From contig OZ038423.1 in the NCBI GenBank assembly GCA_964036155.1, positions 47,817,249 to 47,881,248 of the forward strand: a stretch of DNA of 64,000 bases. Direction: 5' to 3'. Below the pieces are notes generated by a model. That model made no database searches. It was given only the letters and a program-made list of their open reading frames with translations, and was not told the origin of the DNA. The stretch comes from Diploscapter coronatus (Eukaryota > Nematoda > Chromadorea > Rhabditida > Rhabditidae). The position numbers and the translations under genes were made by a program. This document shows, in pieces, positions 46,960-61,672 of the stretch (positions are counted from its first letter, which is position 1; each line of letters begins with the position of its first letter).

Positions 46960-49900
46960 AAGACCCAGGGTTACTGTAGGCTCTGAAATAGAAGACCCCC
47001 TTTCGGTAAAATTAAAATACAAGACCACTGCTTCTATTGGAAGAGATTCTACAATACTTTTACAACTCTTTATTTTGGCTTCTTTGATTTAGAAGATCCT
47101 TGAAAATTTGTTACAAGTCCTGAAATAGAAGGGCTTCGCTAAACTTCTATTCCGGATTTTACAGTACGTTTTCGAATTTCTCTTAACTTGAACGTGTAAT
47201 GCTATCATTTTACCTTTTGTAAATTATCCCAACTTGGAAATTCCATATTCATTGCTTTTATGTATAGGCAAAAAAGCCTGTGATACTCGGGGTGAAGAAA
47301 GAATACTTTTGTAGAGACCTTGTCTAGAATTTCGACAACAACTAAACCGTGCTGTGCATTATTCTTTGGAAGAAAATAAATTTATTTCATGGCTTTATAT
47401 TTTAGTTGGTAAGATAGTTCGTTTTGAGAGGTGAAGGGTCAGGCTCAAATCTACATTGGTAAAAATTTCCCTGCAAAGAATGAGCAAGTTCAGTTCGCTC
47501 ATTAGAAATTCAATACTATGAGAAGTTTTGATCATTTTTCAAATATACTAAAGTTGATCTTCATTGTTATGCAATTTATTTTAGCATTTGGTTTTCTAGG
47601 ACCAAATATATTTCATTTTGTCTTTAGTTTACACCCATCTTTCAACACGTGCTTAAATCTCGATAAGGAGTGCTATGAAATCCCGAGGGATTTACAATTT
47701 TCTTTTTCTTTTCCCGCCCTTTATCACGTTTCTGGGTAAAACACAGAACTCGCTTGTATTTTTCTCCCGAAAATTTCGAGCCTGAGTTAATTTGTTTTCT
47801 ACCTTGATTTTTAAAAAATTAACTAGTTTTTTCTTAATTTTCTCGATTTTAGCTATCCATAAGATCGAACCTTTTTGTTTTCATCACTTTTTTATGGTTT
47901 ATAAAAACTGATCTTAAAATATTCCGAGAGGTTTTAAAGGACTATGCTCAGGCATGGGATTAGATATATCTGTTTTCAGACAATCTTTGCCTCATTAATT
48001 ACTCTTTCTAGGGGTCTTCTGTTATTCTTTCGGATTCTTTTCTCTCATTTTCATGCTATTTCTCATTTTATTTGCTTGCATTTCTTACCTCCCACGAGAA
48101 CAAAGATCCAGCTAATTTATCATTAATGGCAATCAGAAAAATATAATTTCTGGTCGAAATTTTTAGATTTATCACTCTGTTTGCGTGGGAAAATAATTTA
48201 CCACGATTTAAAATGTATGACCATCAATTTTAGATTTGAGACAAATGCTTGGAAATTTCGGGTAGGTTTCAAGGAATTTTAGGGTGGAATGGGAAAAACC
48301 ATATTTTGATTTGTTTGGGTCTTATTTTCTTTCGTATACCACTTCATAGAAATTTGCCTATTTTTGAGCACAAGTTATTTGTAGGGTTTTAGCAGGGCTG
48401 TCTGAACTGAACTGAACTTCGAACTGTCTGGAAGTTCAGTTCAAGTTCGATCGCGAAACTTCTTCACAGTTCAAGTTAAGCTAAAGTTCGATTTTTCGAA
48501 CTTCAGACAGTCCTGGGTTTTAGATCCAAATATCTTGCTATAAAGGTCTTCTCAATTTTAACCTCAAACGTAAAATGATTCCTCACGTATTCCATGAGTT
48601 TGAATAGAATGGCTTGGGAAAGTTTATTTTCGATTCACCCAAAAATATTCCTACTCTCTAAGGAAATTTACCCATTTTCGGAGGGATACGACTTTTATGA
48701 CGCTAAATTATTTTCTTCCTTGAGAAAGTTCGGAGTAAATTCTTTTCCATCCACTACTTTCTCCTTATTTTTCTTGCTTCCTCCTCACCTAACATTATCT
48801 GGCAGTTTTCGGCGTGACTGTTACTAAAAATATGTCCCTTGGGATTTCCGCATCTCGTTTTTCGCGCCCCATCGTCACTTCTTGCAAAGCTCCAGCTTTT
48901 TTAAATGCAATTTTCGATGGCCTCCCCGATAATTTTTTCACCTTTCCTCGAAATCTTGAAATTTTTGATTCCCTTGAAACTCCCTCGCACTTGATTTATG
49001 ACGGATGAAAATGCTCGCATTTTTTTTCTCTCAATATGATTTTTCAGGTGCGATTTTGACAGTAAACGGTGAAAGCTACGAAATAGTCTCAATTGCATTT
49101 TTTAAAAATCTATTTTCTTATCTAGACAAACTTCGACCAAATTTAGGAGTTATAGGTGAAAAGGCGCGCAAGCCAAGATTTTCATATAGAAAGTTAATAC
49201 GTGAGAGGGTACGGAATATGCTTTTGACAAAAATTGTTAGCTTAATGGAGGACGTACGGAAGATCTTGACTAAGCTTCGACTAGATCTGTTTATAATGGA
49301 GTGTAACATTTATGAAATAATCTACAATGCTCCAACATCCTTTCCGATAGCAACTTTATACTTGAAACATTCTCGTACCTTCACGCAAAAATACACCCTA
49401 CGCTAGCCGCGGCGTCAAATTTGATTTTCCATTTTTGAATTGTGTGCATATTACGCGACGTGTATATTTACCCCTCAGAAAACCGCACGAGATTTCAAAG
49501 CCTAAAAACAAAATTCGAGATTTCATATATTCCCGACATTTTTGTCTACTGATATTTTAACACATCGCTAGAGACTTTTAAAAGTGCCAAATTTTCGTTC
49601 CTTCCGAGTATGCTTATTAGATCAGAACCAAGTAAAGTGTATCCTTTGTATAACTTCTTCTGCTCTCTAAATTTGAATGACTATTTCCGCTTCTTTATCC
49701 TTTGTCTGGTTGTTCAACAAAGGCATTTTCTGAAACGAATCTTATTTTGGAATGTGTGTGAGAGGCGTTACATTTTTCATGCATTTTTGAAGTTAATGTA
49801 TTCAAGTTACGGCAAAGGATTTGTCGTATTAATCTTACGCCTAGAAAATGTTACTTCTTGCTGCATTTTATTAACATTTCAGCCTTGCTGGATCAAAATA

Positions 49901-52900
49901 TCATTTTATGATCATTTTTGATTTATTTTAAAATTTATGTCAGGTTAAAATATGATTGAAACTTAAAATTACCTTGCGATCCTAATTTTTTTTTCGAAAT
50001 ATCCCCTACTTTCAAAAACGTTTGCTAATCCCCCAATATGTAAATCTAAATCAGCTTTCAGAGAACCATCTTCCCACGATAAATTCAGTCTTCTGACTTC
50101 CGAAAGTGCCCAATTTGGTCGCGAATCACATTTATTCGGGCCATTTTTGGGCTCCTATTTCTAAGCGTTAACCTAGATTTTCGATTTCTTAAACATACCC
50201 AAAGGATTCTTGAATTGCGTTTTCATCTCTTTATGCGCGAAGTCTCAATGGAATTATTCCAGGTAATTCTTACGTCAAAAATTTCTCGAATTAGCAAACA
50301 AAAGTGTAGGTTTCTTTGGAGGCATTAAAGTACCCCGAGCACCGGAAATTCGAATTACGCTAGATTTATGACTGATTTTAACTGATTAACTTGTCATATC
50401 TTAGGATTTACTAATTTGAAAATATATTTCAGAAGATTAAAGAAAAATATTCAAAAAATAACGTCATTAACACCTCTCATAGGTATTGAAGATTTTCCAC
50501 TTAAAGTTCTATTTAACTTTAAGCTTAATTTTGACACTTCAAATAAAAACTTCAACGACTTGTATCAACAATATTAGTATCCCATCTTAATCAATACTTA
50601 GCGAACAGCATTTGTCAGTTTGATGGATGCGATTAGGCTATCCTCGCATCCGGACATTCTTTAAGCTCTCCATTCAGCAGGAAAGTTCATCGATGTGATC
50701 CATCCATTTCAATTTATAAGCCTGATTTTCTCGCGCTTACCTTGTCAATTCGAAAACCAACTGATCTTGCAGACTTTTTTCAAAAGTATTTTTAAGAGCC
50801 CAACATTTTGGTTCACGGAATTGTTTTGAGGTAAAGTTATTCTTGAGACATTCGGATTCTGGAATTTCCCGCATTCCAAATTTATTCTCAAAATATCTTT
50901 TTAGACAATAACAGCCCATGACTTGAACCAAAATAATATAGCTTTCATTATGTGGTCAGAAATGATGGATTATGAACCATTTTCGTATTGAAATTATGAT
51001 AATTTATCTTTTAAATACTATATTTTAGAATATCTTTCAAATTTTGAATTTAATGGTCGATGATTTGAGTAAAATGAGCTACATTTGCTATGCTCTATCT
51101 TCAGTCCACGTTATTTTCGACCTAATCTAAACCAGTTTTTTAAACCATTCATATCTTGACTAGAGTGCCATTCTAGTTTCATGGAAAAACTATGGAAAAT
51201 GACTTATTTTGTGTCCTATATCTTAAGTCCACGCTGTTTCTCACCTCTGTCTAAATCAGCATCAAGTATTGAATCTTTGAGGCGTTTCTGAACAGTTGTC
51301 TTCCTCAGGTCTAAATACCTTTCGATTCCTATCACTTTGCCACTAAAAACGAGAAGGGTTTTTATACCTCTGATTCTTTCTTGTCTCTTAAATTTAAGTG
51401 ATATCTAACTTCAGATTATCCATATCTTTTTATATCACTCCCAGCATCCTTTGACATTTAACTAAGTGGTCCATTTACCTCTTACCTATAATCTATATAT
51501 CAACTTTCATGTAGGTCATATCTGTGGTTTTATTAGCTATGTTTACATGACTCTTATAAATTTCTCTAATGTAGAATTTATATCATAGAAGCTAAGGTTG
51601 TTGGTTATCATTTTTCGTTATTTCTCAAATCTTTGCTCAGAGTCTCCAAAATATCATTTCTTGTCTGATGGGTAAAGATCTTCATTTCTTAAACAACCCC
51701 TATATATTATTTGAATTAAGACTATACATACGTTGCATAATAATAATTTCATTAAAAATCTAATACGTTAAAACATAGGAGATGAAACTGTTTCATATAT
51801 TACCGGATGAATTCTGAAACGTAGCAAATTGGCTGACATAATGCGTGCCAGAGGGGTCCCCAGCCATTTTGTTACAAATAATCTAATTAAATTCCGACAC
51901 TGATTCTAGATTAGATTAAAAAAATGAATCGCGCCCAAGCATAATGTATTTGCCAACTAAAGCACGCCCTCAAAAGAAATTTAAGTCTTACGCCATTTTT
52001 CATGATGAATAATGTTTTAACATACCTCATCCTAAATAAGTCTATATCATTATTCTAACCTATTCATTATGTATGTATATATTTTCAGTCATATATCGAT
52101 TTTCCGGTCTATTATGTCAATGTAGAATGATCTCTATTCTTTGTCTGAGGTTTTAACATTGTAAAGTGACAAATTTTTTCTGAGAATATCACGGATGCCT
52201 GAAAGTCGATATGCCGCTTTTTCCCTAGTTAACTTCGATTTGTAAGTCGAGAAGTTTTGCGAGTAAAATTTGCTGCCTCGTCTTGTTCAAATGTCTCATT
52301 TTCATGCTGAAAGAGATGCGCCAAATAGCGTCAAACAACCAAGTTTTTTGGAGACCTTTTTGAGGCATTTCTTATGACAATTTTGCCAAAACGGATCTCT
52401 GCAAAATTATTTTTATATTTTATCAGTTACCAGTTGTTATCAACTGTCTATCTATGATTGTTTTATTATAAAACGCCTAAAAATTTTGAAACACTTCAAA
52501 AATTTCTCTATTTTACCTAAAATCTCACGATTTTGCATCGCCCCTATATTTCCAAAAATGTCAGTCTAAATCAAGACGAACTTAAGATTTTGGAGGCGGC
52601 TTTAAACCTTTCCGGATCATATTTTAGGAAAATGAAATAGTACGAGATTCTTAGATTCGAAATGATTCAGAAAATATCTAGAGAGCGTTTGAATTTTAGA
52701 GGAAAAGAACAAAAAATCGCTTCGGGGATAAATTATGTTGTTAAGTCGATTTTACCGTTGAACCACACAACGTGGGAAGATTCACATAAACAAAACACAA
52801 ATCCGATCAGGCAGGTCATTTTTTGGAAGGAAAAATGCCAAGTTTCTGCAAAGTTCATGTTTCAACGCTCGAAAACTTGTTGAAAATCGAGATGATCTCA

Positions 52901-54994
52901 TTTTTAATCGAATTTTTCGAGTTCTCGACTTTCAACTTGTTTTTTTCTTTTCAACCGGAAAATCGAGTACATCTCGAAGAAAGTTACAATGTCGACTCGT
53001 TAAAATTCGTTTCATCCTTTTCCAAAAAAATTCCCAAAAAGGCGAAAAATTATGTGTTTTCCAGCCCAATTTTCGGCCTGCAACAAAATATGCTCTAGAA
53101 TTTTCCGGACTTTCCAAGATCTTGAATGATCTCACTTCTCGAACTTTAACCAACAAACCCGGAATTTTTCAAGGAAGATATTTATCTTCCTGCAAGCAAT
53201 TACGCTAATAAGTTTACATTTAGATCTGGAGTACTACTTATTACCCTCCTTGCTAAAATTAGCTAAAGTTCCTAGAAAGTTTCTAGAGCATCTAAGGGTT
53301 TCCTCAACTGCGGAAGTTCAATCTGAGGTTCCAAAAAATTTTAGAAGTTGAACTTGAAGTTTCCCAACTGTCTAGAGTTAGCTTTAAGAAACTCTAGAAA
53401 CATTGTTTCTTATTCTTTAATCGTTCGGAAGCTGTGCTGTTCGCCTTTTTTGTTCATGGATTAATCGTTTTTGGCGGACATCCGAAATTCCTTCTTTCTC
53501 TTAAATCCTTCACTCTCTAATCAGCCTATTATTCAGCGTGTTTTCTAGTAATTAAGCCTGGACTTCTCGCTTTCTTTCTGATCTCTCAGTTTTCATTTAT
53601 CTCTGAGCTATTGTCAAAATGATGTCGCTACTGAGTGACATTTATCAACCTTCGAGCTGATATGTTAAACCTCTTTTCCCCTCTAAAAATGTCTCTACAT
53701 TTCTTAGATCTTCTTTTCTCTTCTCATTTTAATCACAAATATCCTCTTAACAACGGCGCTTACTCATTTTGATTTGTGAAATGAGATTTTTCCTCTGCCC
53801 TAAAAACATTTAGTATATATTTAGACCTTAAATAGTTTATAACTTAAATATAGTCATTTTTCTTAAATCTTTTAAATTTTAAGATATGTCAAGTGATCAA
53901 ATATCTTCTCCTACCATGTGAAAAAGAGTATTCAATTTCAAAAAACGCAAACGCGTATTTTGACGCCCAAATGTGCTAATATTAGGTACAGTAGGTGAGA
54001 ACAAAATGAATTTTGTGTTATGTTTTTGTTTTGCAGACAAAAACTCATAATGATCGCGTATGCTGGGTTGACAGATAAAGTAGTCTAGGTTCAGTTTCTT
54101 CCTTAGTGGAAGTGACAAGTGTTGAATATTTTTGCATAAGTTTCATATTTTGTCTCAATCTTTTTGAAATAAAAATTTTCAGTGGTTTTGTAGGTAGAGC
54201 ATCTTTAAAACAATATTTTGTACAAGTTTCATATACTTTCTCATTCTGTGTTGAAGATGTTATTCTCCAATTTTTTAATCTAAAAAGTTATTTCCGTGCA
54301 AATTATGGCGTTTCAGACGAGTAGGAGAAGTTTGTCAGTGTTAAACTAAAAATTTCATGCTTGAATAAAATTCTCTAAAAATACCCATGTTTGCAAATTC
54401 AGATTAAACTACTAGACTAGTATATGGCCTTAGTCTCCTAATTATCTCCTACTTACCCTGATTATTCGCTTAATTGCTCCTGATTTTTCACTAATTTTCC
54501 TAGTTAGCTTGAACCTAGCTATCCGGCCAAGCTCCCCAAAAATTGTTGTCAATAACAGATCACCGATCTGTCACTGTTCTATTTATACACTAGTTGCATA
54601 TATAGACCCCTTAAAGTGTGTCTGTCTGTCTGTGTGCAAGCTTATTGCAAGCTCTTCCTTTCGCTCTCTGCACCTTCCTATTTTCGACTTATAGTTCAAA
54701 CGTTTTCCCATATTTCCTTCGCTTCTCTGATTTCTCCGCCAACATTTACACTTTATTGACCCCTCTGGCTCTTTAACCTGACAGAATACAGACTACAATT
54801 TCAAAAGTGCCAGAAATCAACGAAAAGATAAATTTTCCGCTGAATTTATTCTGTAAAAATTCGAATAATTTGATTCATCCATTATTTTTCTTCGTATACG
54901 ATTTTCGCTTGACTAGATGTATAACTTTATCTAAAATAGTAATATTTCAGGTCCTATATGAGTCGGCGATAGTGTTATTACCAGTCGATCTAAG
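46960..54994. other. Gene-poor 8 kb region
   Basis: No gene is supported. Near 46960-47170 the lmtr-2 3' flank shows a loosely repeated motif (CTGAAATAGAAG at about 46984 and 47133). A hAT-type MITE occupies 48393-48515. Frames of up to 133 codons (49005-49406) and 103 codons (49610-49921) show no splice context or domain and are near chance length. The promoter and 5' UTR of the GPCR gene should lie in the last kilobase. An ATATTTCAG near 54950 may be its trans-splice acceptor, followed by a five-codon upstream frame. Confidence 0.5.
48393..48515. mobile_element. hAT-type MITE with 8 bp target-site duplication
   Basis: 123 bp with 14 bp terminal inverted repeats differing at one base (CAGGGCTGTCTGAA versus CAGGACTGTCTGAA). 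It is flanked on both sides by GGTTTTAG (48385-48392 and 48516-48523). An 8 bp duplication with CAGG ends is typical of hAT-superfamily non-autonomous elements. The inside is rich in short inverted GTTCAGTTC and GTTCGA motifs. No coding potential. A diverged relative lies at 23993-24086. Confidence 0.88.
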
Positions 54995-57719
54995 ATGAGT
55001 ATAACTAACTTAACGAGTATTCCTCCTACTCTAACTTCGGAAGGACTACTATTTGACAATGTTTCTTTAACCGATTTTTCAGTTACTACTATTGCAACGC
55101 CAACAACCGTATGTATTTCAATTAAAATATACTGTATTTAAACGTGTGAGTATATTTAGAACGACTGTGAAACTGGTGACAAGGAGTTACTCGGAGCAAG
55201 GATATTCCTAAATGTTATCCTCGGCGTTATATTGGCTATTATATCCATAGTCACTAATAGCTTCAACTTCATTATATTTGTCACTAACAGACAACACCGG
55301 CATGAATATGATTGTTTACTGCATAAAATAATATATAACTTTAAGAAACTCGCCGAATTTCTATATGTTGGTCCTAGCGGTGTTTGACGTCTTCATTGGT
55401 GTTTCATTTCTGTTACTTCTCTCTGTAAGGACCATATTCAACTGGAATAACAGTGTAGGGCTGAAAAATATGTGGTAAGGTTTGTTAAAATGTGTTTTAA
55501 CATGACGCTTGAAACCATTTATGTTTAAATGCATTCATTGTGTTATATGGAAAAGCACTTTTACTTTGAAAAAACTAAACATATTTACTCATAATATCCC
55601 CCGCCCTTCTTACGATTAAATATCAATAGTTACTTTAGCGGATTACCTCATTTTCAGGATGACCTACGTGATCGAGCTTCTAACCTTAACCCACGTCTCG
55701 ATGACTGCGTCAGCCTATTTGATCATTTTCGCCGCCATCGAGCGGTGTCTTTTGACGATCAACGATGTTTTGATGCATTCAAAGCCTGAGATCGAACGAG
55801 CTAAAGCCACTAGGAGTTTCGGACCTTTAAAATTCATGCAGACTTATCGGATGGTATGAATTATCATATTTCGAATATAGTTGATAAATTGGTAAATATG
55901 CTTCACATAAATATATACCATGTACCAAAATTCAATTTACACTATTCGAGGTGCAATGCGACTTTCATATAACCATTAATATAAAAAAGTAATGTCTATT
56001 TTTACAAATTTTGAACTGTTTCATAAAATTACATAATTTTCCAAAATTCCATTTATACCATTAACATTGTCGTTCATTTAATAAATATACTCTAAATATT
56101 AATTACTATTAATAACTGTTCAAATTCAGCCTCTCGCCTGCTTAGCGATACTGTGTGGGGCTCTAGGGAAAGGGACTATGTATTGGGAGTACTACTTCAT
56201 GATCAACAAATTTCTAACGTGCCATGAAGGACAATTAAAATACAAGATTCTCTTCATTCATTTCTTCCCTGACGAGCAATATACAGATATCATGGTATAT
56301 ATTTGAATCTATATTAGTGAAACGAAAAAAGCGGTCATCGGAAGCTAGAAAATGAAGAAGACATCTCTATCTCTGTTCATTAGACACACTATTTCGTAGG
56401 ATATCTGAAAGAGTTTCAAACGCGCCTGTATTTCTCTGTGATCCAATAGCCGCTTTTTTGCGCTTTCATAATTGACAGTAAATTGCTTTATTTAAAAATG
56501 TATATTTTAGAATGACTACGATGGTTTTGTTAGACTATTGAAATTGGCGCTCCTGTATATGCAAAACTTCTATTTAACTACTGCTTGGAAGTTTTACTTT
56601 AGGTTAGATTACTATTTAAGTTTAAATATATTCAAATTTAAATTGCAGAAACATATTTACAGTACTGATTCCTTTCTTCGCCTTGCTGTTCCTTCTATGC
56701 TTAATTACCATATTGTAGGCAATACTCGAAACGATAAGTTAAAAATTTAAATTTAGCTTCCGATTGAGTAGCTCTTCCAAACCATCGTCTCCAGAGATGA
56801 ACGACCGTGCTAATTTGTCTGCAAGAAAGGTATGTTAAAGCTATTTTATTGGCGCGAAGAGCCATATGGAGCTAGAGAGTGCAGAGGACATGCTCTAGCT
56901 CTCTTTATTAAGCATGCTATTTCTTTCGAGAAGTGAAAGGAAATTTCAAGCGCAAGAATGCATCTCTAAGCACTATAACCGCTTTCTCCGTGCGTTAGCA
57001 ATATTTTACTTCAGATGCGCATTCGTGCTATGACAAATACATTGATAGTCATCGTCATAACCTATCTGGTTTCGAACGTCCTATCAGTGATCATATCACT
57101 AATGGAATTTTTCTACTCTCAGGAAACCTTATTACAGTACGAATATATTGAAAGTAGAAGAAATTAAATCCTATAAATATTCAGAACCTTCCTAGAGTGG
57201 TACATTCTATCAGTCGATATACTTAGTATTCTATCGATGCTAGCGTCATGTACCAGACTTCCAATTTACATATACTTCCAACCGCTGCTTAGAAAGGAAA
57301 TGAAGCAGTTTATTAGTAAGATTAGACCAATATTGAATTTTTCTATTGATATTTCAGTGGAGTGCTGCCGCCGTGAGAAGCATTCGCGAAGAATGACTTA
57401 TTTGGAGAGTCCTACTAGGTTTTTTTTTAAAAATAAATTTCCGATTTTCATATTTTTTTACATTTATTATTATTGGTTTAACAATAGTGCAATTATTGAA
57501 ATACTTATTAATCCGAATAAATTTAGAAAACTTTAAGTCATGGCTTAAAAAAAACTAACGATGAAATGTATTGCTCATTTGGTCATTGGATTATTTGTTG
57601 TATAATAAATCAATAAAATTGTAAAATCTAGGCCCGTAGCCGTGCTTCTGAACCCCGAGAACGACGACGTTCCCTCGCCTACAGATTCGAGCAGTGTCAG
57701 TAAGATCGTGTTCGTTTAG
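54995..57719 (+). CDS. Class A G-protein-coupled receptor, probably peptide-type
   Basis: Twelve exons: 54995-55108, 55160-55299, 55346-55474, 55658-55853, 56130-56294, 56511-56602, 56649-56714, 56757-56829, 57015-57136, 57185-57315, 57358-57418 and 57632-57719; 458 residues. The N-terminal 38 residues are Ser/Thr-rich with N-glycosylation sites (NLT, NVS). Seven hydrophobic segments follow, with TM1 to TM2 reading FVTNRQHRNSPNFYMLVLAV and TM3 ending SAYLIIFAAIERC. The usual (D/E)RY motif is ERC, and TM7 has RLPIYIYF instead of NPxxY. Overall it resembles nematode FMRFamide-type peptide receptors, but the ligand is unknown. The last residues, KIVFV, resemble a class II PDZ ligand. The 46 nt intron 55300-55345 keeps phase only with a GC donor; two others are 42 nt. 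It converges with dpm-1. Confidence 0.88.
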
Positions 57720-58449
57720 CGGTTGACTCGCCATGCCAAGCCAAGCCAATTCGCTTATGTTTTTAATTCAATTTTACCTTTTTGATTGTCTTTGTCCTGA
57801 ATTTACAATTTCCACAAGCTCCGCTCACAAAACCACGCCCCCATTTGTTAACTCTCTTAAAATTAATGATATTTTTACTTTTTCCAAAAATACCCATACA
57901 TTCCCGCATGCAAATGCATCCTTCTTTTGTAAATATTTCTTTGTAATTAAACTTTGTCAAAAGGGACGGAGCTTTTGGGAACTGAATCTCGGAGCTTTAT
58001 TTTGATCGAAATTTTATTGTCCTCATGCTGATTGATTTGATTTGAAATGTGATCGATTATATTTTTGCTTATTTTGCATTTTAGCAAATGTAGTGAAATG
58101 GTTAAAAATGGATTAACAGTTGTAGTAGTAGATTTTCGAAAATTTTAACAATAATCGCTAAATTTTGACTATTTCGCTACCTTTACTACAATTCGCCCTA
58201 ATTTATGTGACATTTTGATATCATAATCATTACTTAATCTTGCCAATTTAAGGTCCCTCTGGTGAGCAGGAATTCGGAAGCAACTTGATCGAAGAAAACC
58301 TTTAAGTGCCTTAGCTTTACATAATTTTGTGCAATTTATTCTTTGCGAACGTTTATATTTCACATTTATCGGGTATACTATTACATTTACGAATGAATAA
58401 ATTTACTATCATTATGAAATAGGGCTATATTTACAGATCAAGGTCGAAA
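57720..58449. other. Convergent 3' intergenic region
   Basis: Lies between the GPCR stop (+) and the dpm-1 stop (-). AT-rich, probably both 3' UTRs. Frames of 64-90 codons lack splice context. Confidence 0.55.

Positions 58450-61672
<3,223 letters not shown>

Noticed and set aside
49005..49406. 133-codon plus-strand frame
   Set aside because: Near chance length for AT-rich DNA, no splice context, no recognisable domain.
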